A stretch of 12,520 nucleotides of DNA from assembly GCA_023807065.1 (NCBI GenBank), contig JAJJLU010000988.1:1-12520 (forward strand), read 5' to 3'. Below the pieces are notes generated by a model that saw nothing but the letters and a program-made list of their open reading frames with translations, had not been told where the DNA came from and did not search any database. A program made the position numbers and the translations under genes. Below are positions 7,547 to 12,520 of the stretch, piece by piece. How positions within the stretch are numbered: position 1 is the first letter of the stretch; each line of letters starts with the position of its first letter. Source of the DNA: Isotricha intestinalis. Lineage: Eukaryota > Ciliophora > Litostomatea > Vestibuliferida > Isotrichidae.

Positions 7547-8138
7547 AATTATTATTAGAAAATTTAGAAAATTTATTATAAATATAAAAATCATTATTAA
7601 CAAATAATAAATTATTATTGAATTAAATATTCTATAATAAATAAATAAATATATTTATTTAAAGCTTTATTTTCAAAAATAAAAATATTGATCAATATTT
7701 TTGATAATCTTCCTTAAAAATCAAAAGAAAATATGATATCAATAGATTACTTTATTATTACTTATATATTAGAGAAATCTAATTCATTAATTAATTTTTT
7801 TTATTATTATTTATGTTTCTTTTTTTTCATGTAAATTTATATTTTACCTTTCTTAATTTAGAATTATATAATTATTTCTAATGAATTTAGGAATAATATT
7901 AAACTTAATTATATAAATATTGAATATTTATAATTATTAAAAAAAAATTGCCAAATAAAAAATAATTATTGATTAAATAATATATATATATATAGTAAAG
8001 TATACCCACAAAAAAATTTAACAATTTTTATTAAAACAATATATATGATATTTTCATGAAATTATTCTGGGAAATAAAAATTGAATAATTAATAAATCAA
8101 CATATTAAAAGTTTAAATACAGATTAAACAAATACATA
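7547..8138. other. 592-bp convergent intergenic region
   Basis: It lies between the 3' ends of the Asn-rich gene (+) and the SRPBCC-like gene (-). It is AT-rich with no open frame of note. A (TA)7 microsatellite sits at 7981-7994. The sequence must contain both poly(A) signals, but none can be singled out in this composition. Confidence 0.6.
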
Positions 8139-9065
8139 TTATTTTTCTACTTCTTTTTTCAATTTCTTTAAAAAATATCTAAATAATTTAGTTATAAAGT
8201 CAATATTTTTTCCTGATAATGAAACAAATAAAGAAAAAGTAATTTGAAATAAACAACTATTTTTAGACAAATTATACATAACAAAATATAAATTATATCC
8301 ATCATCATTTTTAAAAAAACCTGAAATCTTTTCATTATTTTGTTTTACATTAATCAATGTATATTTATATTTAATATTATTTTTATAATTGATTATATTA
8401 AAACTAGCTCCAACTTTCCCTTTTTTTCCACTAGAAAATATTTTATGGTTACTCAATTCTAATAAATGGAATAAAAAAGCAAAATTATTCACAATATTCC
8501 AAATTTCATTGTATGGTCGTTCTATTAAAATTGATTCAGTGAAAGAAAATTTACCTTTACTAGTAACTATATATTCTTCAATTTTATGATACAAAAATAA
8601 CATATTTGCCGATAAAATAATTAAATGTTTTTTATTATACTTCACGCAGTTTTTAGTTTCAATATTAATAAAAATTCTAGTTATTGTATTATATAAACAT
8701 GTATTATTATAATATGCTATTTTTATTTGAATATTACTTTTCAGAACAATTCCATTTATTTTCCTTATAGTTAACAATAAAATTAGATAAGTATTTTCAG
8801 AGAAAGAAATATTGTCGACATCAATTAAATAAATCTTTGGTGAATTTAAAGAAAAATAAAAACTTATTGGTTCAAGTAATAATAAGTTTGAATTTCCTGA
8901 AATTATTTTGAATTCATTTATTATAGATTTTTGTTTAATATTTTCTAGAATATTTAGATTTGACATATATTCGATAATTATGTGGAAAGGTTGTTTAAAA
9001 GTATATGAAACTGTTTTTTTTATTGAATCAACATTTTCAATTGAAGAATTAGGTAAATTTTCCAT
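8139..9065 (-). CDS. Probable tandem SRPBCC/START-like lipid-binding-fold protein
   Basis: 308 residues with no signal peptide and no clear membrane helix. The C-terminal half (about 168-300) reads like an SRPBCC (Bet v1/START/polyketide-cyclase) domain: a first strand FSFTESILI, then RPYNEIWNIVNNFAFLFHLL matching the usual 'ppeeVWelvsDfenl' helix, a glycine step GKKGKVGASFNII, alternating strands, and a long amphipathic C-terminal helix ending KKLKKEVEK. The N-terminal half begins KKTVSYTFKQPFHIIIEYMS and could be a second, more diverged copy. These folds bind hydrophobic ligands such as lipids. No catalytic residues can be assigned, and the match is by pattern alone. The ATG at 9065 is used because no upstream in-frame ATG is evident. 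The stop is TAA and no intron is needed. Confidence 0.5.
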   Translation of the reverse strand: MENLPNSSIENVDSIKKTVSYTFKQPFHIIIEYMSNLNILENIKQKSIINEFKIISGNSNLLLLEPISFYFSLNSPKIYLIDVDNISFSENTYLILLLTIRKINGIVLKSNIQIKIAYYNNTCLYNTITRIFINIETKNCVKYNKKHLIILSANMLFLYHKIEEYIVTSKGKFSFTESILIERPYNEIWNIVNNFAFLFHLLELSNHKIFSSGKKGKVGASFNIINYKNNIKYKYTLINVKQNNEKISGFFKNDDGYNLYFVMYNLSKNSCLFQITFSLFVSLSGKNIDFITKLFRYFLKKLKKEVEK

Positions 9066-9942
9066 AGAAAAATTATTAATTTAGTTATTCTTTATTTTCT
9101 ATTATTCGTTTTTTTTTAGAATAAAGATATGGTGTTTTAAGAATGGAAAATATGAATGAATATGTATTTAAAAATTATGAAATTAATAAATAAAGAATAT
9201 TATATTAAAAATTGAGAATAAAAGTGATTTTTAATGAAGAGGAGTATTAAAATAATAATAATGAATTTTCTTTTTATAATTTTCATCATAAAAATTTGAA
9301 TTATTCTTAATTTAAAATCTTTTAAACAAATGAGTTTTATTTAAAACAATAATTTATTAGTTGAATGAAAAAAAGTTATATTTTGGATATCTTTGAAGAA
9401 TAAAGAGATAATTTGAAAAAGTGTAGTTTATTTATTATTTTAAAAGTTAAATCATAAAAATAATTATTTTAATTAAATTTAGTTTTAAACTTTTAAATAA
9501 ATAAAAGATATTCAATTGAATAACAAATAAAAAATAAAAAATTTATATTTTTATTAATTTTCCCTTATTTTTTATTAATTTTATTCAATTTATGAATTTC
9601 AAACAAAAATAATATATTAAATTGAGTGGAATAAAAATAATAATGAATATTTAATATTTCATATACTTGATATGAAAGAAGAATATCAATATAAATAATA
9701 TAAAAACATTAATTAATTCAACATTTAACTGAATAATATAAAATTTTTCTTAAAATAAAAAAAAAAAAAAAAAATGAAAACCAAAACATAAATTATCTCA
9801 AAACAAAAACCAAAAAATCCCTTTTTAAAAAAATAAATAATTAATTAAAAAATATAAATGTTTAACATATAAAAAATAAAAAATCTCAATAAAATAAATG
9901 CAAAAAACCAAATATTAAAAAATTAAATAAATTAAAAAAAAG
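9066..9942. other. 877-bp divergent intergenic region with an A18 tract and A/C-rich leader
   Basis: No supported gene. The left part resembles other intergenic DNA. From about 9757 the plus strand becomes strikingly A-rich with scattered C and little G, starting with a run of 18 A (9757-9774) and continuing to the ATG of the RING/TRAF gene at 9943. This is probably its promoter and 5' leader. No named element can be seen. Confidence 0.5.
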
Positions 9943-11082
9943 ATGGAAATTCCTAAATATTCATTTGATCCAGTGATCCACTCATTATATGTGACTCCAA
10001 CAAAGGAATTTCTTTTGATAGAATAACTAACCCTGATAAAATAATGGCTATAGAAGAATTAATAAGATGTTCAATTTGTTTAGAAATAATATCTAAACCT
10101 TATGAATGTGAAGCTTGTGGTCATTTATTTTATGAATTTTGCATTAATCAGTGGTTAAAGGTAGCTCCAATTTGTCCAATGAGATGTAAGAATCTTAAAT
10201 TAATTAAAGCTAGATTAAATACAAGAAAAATATTAAATTTAATTAAATTAAAATGTATTAATTATCCAGAATGCAAAGTTGTTTTAGAGTATTGGGATTG
10301 CTTAATCATGAAGAAAAATGTCCTTTTCAAAAAATTAAATGCCCTCATTGTGAATTTTCAGGAAGTTTTAAAGAATTAAAAATTCATTTAATTAAAAATT
10401 GTAATTATATTTGTAATGAATGTGGTTTTTGTAAATGTAGAATTCCAAGAATTGAATTTGATGCACATTTAGAAGAACATTGTAAAGATAAAACTTTTAA
10501 TATACCAAATTGTTCTATTTGTAATTCTGATGAAAATATAAGGAGATGTCTATGTAAAAAAGCTTTTTGTAAAAATTGATTAATTCAAGGAAGAAATGAA
10601 AGTTGTTTAAAAAATTGTTATGTTTTTCAAAATAGTACAAATAATACCACAAATATATATAATATTTCAAAATATCCACTTCCAAAAAATTTTGAAGCTA
10701 GAATATTATTTATTCAGTTGATTGGGTTAGAACTGGAATTACTTTTAATAAAGATATTATTAATGAACAAAGTGACGTTAATTGTCCTAAATTTGATATT
10801 TATTGAATTTTAGAAGATTTAATCCAAGTTTATACTTTCAAAAATAAATGGAAAAATTGCTTTAAAAAAGGTGGAAGACCTTTAAAAGATGGTGATACTA
10901 TGACTATAACATTAAGAAATGGAGAAATGAGATACGCTATTAATGATGTTGATTTAGGTAATTTCATTAAAATTGATATGATGAATAAAAAAGAAATGTA
11001 TCTTTTAGTACATTCGAGGAATCCTAAAAGTAAAACTCAGATTTTATATATTTCTGAAATTTTTATTCAAACAATTTTTTAA
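9943..11082 (+). pseudogene. RING/TRAF-type zinc-finger protein gene, broken by three frameshifts and two TGA codons
   Basis: The order is a short N terminus (MEIPKYSFDP, 9943 on), a RING-like finger (CSICLE...CGHLF...C...CPMRC, about 10065-10190), TRAF-type zinc fingers (KLKCINYPEC, then NHEEKCPFQKIKCPHC and further Cys/His pairs to about 10550), and a C-terminal region that looks SPRY-like (GDTMTITLRNGEMRYAIND, about 10890-10950). Proteins of this layout are usually E3 ubiquitin ligases or scaffolds. The gene is not readable in one frame: it moves from frame 1 to 0 near 9991, 0 to 2 near 10294 and 2 to 1 near 10700, each a -1 step, and TGA interrupts at 10577-10579 and 10804-10806. No GT-AG intron of the right length rescues the shifts. 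The fifth RING ligand is Tyr (TAT, 10131). Stop is TAA. A decayed gene is most likely; recoding or consensus errors are alternatives. Confidence 0.75.
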
Positions 11083-11282
11083 ATTTTTTACTACCATGTC
11101 ATTATTTTTAATTGAAATTATAAGTTTATATAATTTATTATTAATTTATTATTAATTTATCTTTCATAAAATAATCAAATTTTTTTCATTTTTTTTATAA
11201 ATATAACAAAACCTTATATAAAATAATAATTTAAATTAATAAAAATATTTTTATTAAATATTATATCCTAATTTTATTATTT

Positions 11283-12520
11283 TTATTTTTTAACAATAAC
11301 CAACTTTTCTCCTTTAACAAAGGCCTGAGAAGATGAAATATTATTATTAACAGAACCACAATCAAATTTTAAAGAAAATCCATTTCTTTCTTTACTTTCA
11401 ATTACAAGTTCTTTATTTAATTTATTTATAAATGAATTAAAATCTTTGATATTAATTAATCCATTTGTAGTTTCCAACTTAGGTGCGTTTTTGATTTGTT
11501 TTTTTGAAATTACACTAAAACCTTTTTCTTTGGCAAAAGGATTTTTACATAAATCTAATTTTGATAATTTTTTATTTTCTAATATAAAATCATAAAGAAT
11601 TTGAAAATTATCTAATCTTATATTATTATTTGATAAATTTAATGACCTTAATTTTTTAATTGATTCGTTTAATTGTTTTTCTAAATATATTTTAAAAAAA
11701 TCATCATTAATATCTCCTCCAGCTAATATTAAAGATTCTAAATTTTCAAATTTATTATTATCAAAAAATTTAAAAAAACCTTCGTTATCTAAATAACAAT
11801 ATGATAAATTTAATTTTCTAAGAGAATTTGCTAAGTTAGGATTAATAGTAATATCATTAAATATTTCTTTATTATATCTTGTTGAAATTCCTTTCATATT
11901 TAAATAATTCATTGAAAAGGAAAAAGTTTTTAAATTATTTATTAATTCTTCAGTATATTGTTTGCATAATTCAGTTTCTGTTAAATATGTATTTCCACTT
12001 AATAAAATAAATATATTCAAATTTTTATATCCTTCAAAAGGGTTTTTTGCAAATAAATTATTGGATAAATCAATTGTATGTATTTTTTCCATATAACTTG
12101 GATTATATGTAAACTTTGATAATCTATTCTTTCTAAAATCAAGAAATTCAAGTTGAACAAATTTATGTTTTGGTGAATATAAAATTTCATTTAAATCTAT
12201 TTTTGAAATTAAATTTTTTGCAAATGATAATTCTTTTATATTTTTAACTAATTCTGGAGTGCTTAATATTTGGTCAAATATATTTTTAAAATCTAAATTA
12301 ATAATTTCCATTTTTGTTAAGTATAATTTGGTCAAATGAAATGGGAAAGCTAAATAATCAATTTTTTTATTTATAATATTATAATTATATTTTTCTAGAT
12401 TTATTAGATTTACTAATGTATTATGAATATAAATTTCTGATGCATTTGGAAATAATTTATTTAAATTTAATTCATAATATTTTTTTTTTAGTTGTGCAGA
12501 GCTAATATTAACATAATTTA
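11283..12520 (-). CDS. Leucine-rich repeat protein, N terminus beyond the window
   Basis: The reading frame ends at TAA (11283) and stays open to the right edge, so about 411 residues are visible and the start lies outside. A TTG at 12335 is not a credible start because coding sequence continues upstream of it. LRR units with the LxxLxLxxNxL core are clear: LRKLNLSYCYLDNEGF, LESLILAGGDINDDF, LRSLNLSNNNIRLDNF, LSKLDLCKNPF, and earlier LEFLDFRKNRLSKF and IHTIDLSNNLF. The longer units, with a helical segment after each strand, resemble the RI-like class. After the repeats, about 60 C-terminal residues are unassigned. LRR arrays bind proteins; no catalytic domain is visible, and the partner cannot be inferred. 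It converges on the RING/TRAF gene across 200 bp. Confidence 0.85.
   Translation of the reverse strand, partial: NYVNISSAQLKKKYYELNLNKLFPNASEIYIHNTLVNLINLEKYNYNIINKKIDYLAFPFHLTKLYLTKMEIINLDFKNIFDQILSTPELVKNIKELSFAKNLISKIDLNEILYSPKHKFVQLEFLDFRKNRLSKFTYNPSYMEKIHTIDLSNNLFAKNPFEGYKNLNIFILLSGNTYLTETELCKQYTEELINNLKTFSFSMNYLNMKGISTRYNKEIFNDITINPNLANSLRKLNLSYCYLDNEGFFKFFDNNKFENLESLILAGGDINDDFFKIYLEKQLNESIKKLRSLNLSNNNIRLDNFQILYDFILENKKLSKLDLCKNPFAKEKGFSVISKKQIKNAPKLETTNGLINIKDFNSFINKLNKELVIESKERNGFSLKFDCGSVNNNISSSQAFVKGEKLVIVKK

Noticed and set aside
7981..7994. (TA)7 as a regulatory element
   Set aside because: Short TA runs are expected in this composition and it sits between two 3' ends; noted only as a microsatellite.
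9973..10021. Introns explaining the first RING/TRAF frameshift
   Set aside because: All GT-AG combinations available there have lengths of 15, 31, 33 or 49, none of which gives the required shift.
10569..10589. A 21-nt GT-AG intron removing the first TGA of the RING/TRAF gene
   Set aside because: The donor GTAAAAA looks good, but joining T68 to the following GA recreates TGA, and the next two AG acceptors give TAA or a rapidly closed frame.
10778..10815. A 30- or 37-nt intron removing the second TGA
   Set aside because: The GTCC...TTTTAG option produces TAA at the junction, and the 37-nt option shifts the frame into a stop.
12333..12335. TTG as the start of the LRR protein
   Set aside because: The frame remains open and protein-like (for example NINKKIDYLAFPFHL-type sequence) to the right edge, and a non-ATG start is not expected here, so the gene is simply cut by the window.

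Overview
The window is nuclear DNA from a very AT-rich microbial eukaryote, most likely a ciliate, and it begins at a chromosome end: the first 28 bases are four tandem copies of the heptamer AATCCCC, i.e. the C-rich strand of a telomere. All recognisable genes are eukaryotic: a DHHC palmitoyltransferase, a pepsin-like membrane protein, a TGS1-type cap hypermethylase, casein kinase 2 beta, a RING/TRAF-type zinc-finger protein and an LRR protein. Two tiny GT-AG introns (27 and 43 nt) can be placed with confidence in the CK2 beta gene. TAA ends most genes, every Q in the intact genes is CAA/CAG and every W is TGG, so the code looks standard rather than the TAR=Gln code of Tetrahymena and Paramecium. 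A standard code, extreme AT content and ciliate-like telomeres together make a litostome (for example a rumen trichostome) a reasonable guess, but that is inference.

Layout: telomere (1-28); subtelomeric non-coding DNA with a GC-rich 80-nt island that could be a structured RNA (201-280) and a perfect 9-bp hairpin (284-311); DHHC palmitoyltransferase (495-1916, +); membrane-anchored pepsin-fold protein with degenerate catalytic motifs (2061-3260, -); a 44-bp divergent promoter; TGS1 (3305-4645, +); CK2 beta (4738-5482, -, three exons); about 950 bp without a convincing gene; an Asn/Lys-rich protein with no visible start codon (6434-7546, +); a probable SRPBCC/START-like protein (8139-9065, -); about 880 bp without a gene; a RING/TRAF-zinc-finger gene broken by three same-direction frameshifts and two in-frame TGA codons (9943-11082, +); and an LRR protein running off the right edge (11283 to beyond 12520, -).

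The eight genes strictly alternate in strand, so every neighbouring pair is either convergent or divergent. There are no operons. The genes do not form an obvious pathway: TGS1 (snRNA/snoRNA caps) and CK2 beta are housekeeping genes, the DHHC enzyme and pepsin-like protein are membrane proteins, and the rest are fast-evolving accessory proteins. The items most worth a second look are the heptameric telomere repeat, the GC-rich subtelomeric island, the pepsin-like pseudoprotease, the 7-nt first coding exon of CK2 beta, the startless Asn-rich ORF and the decayed or recoded RING/TRAF gene.
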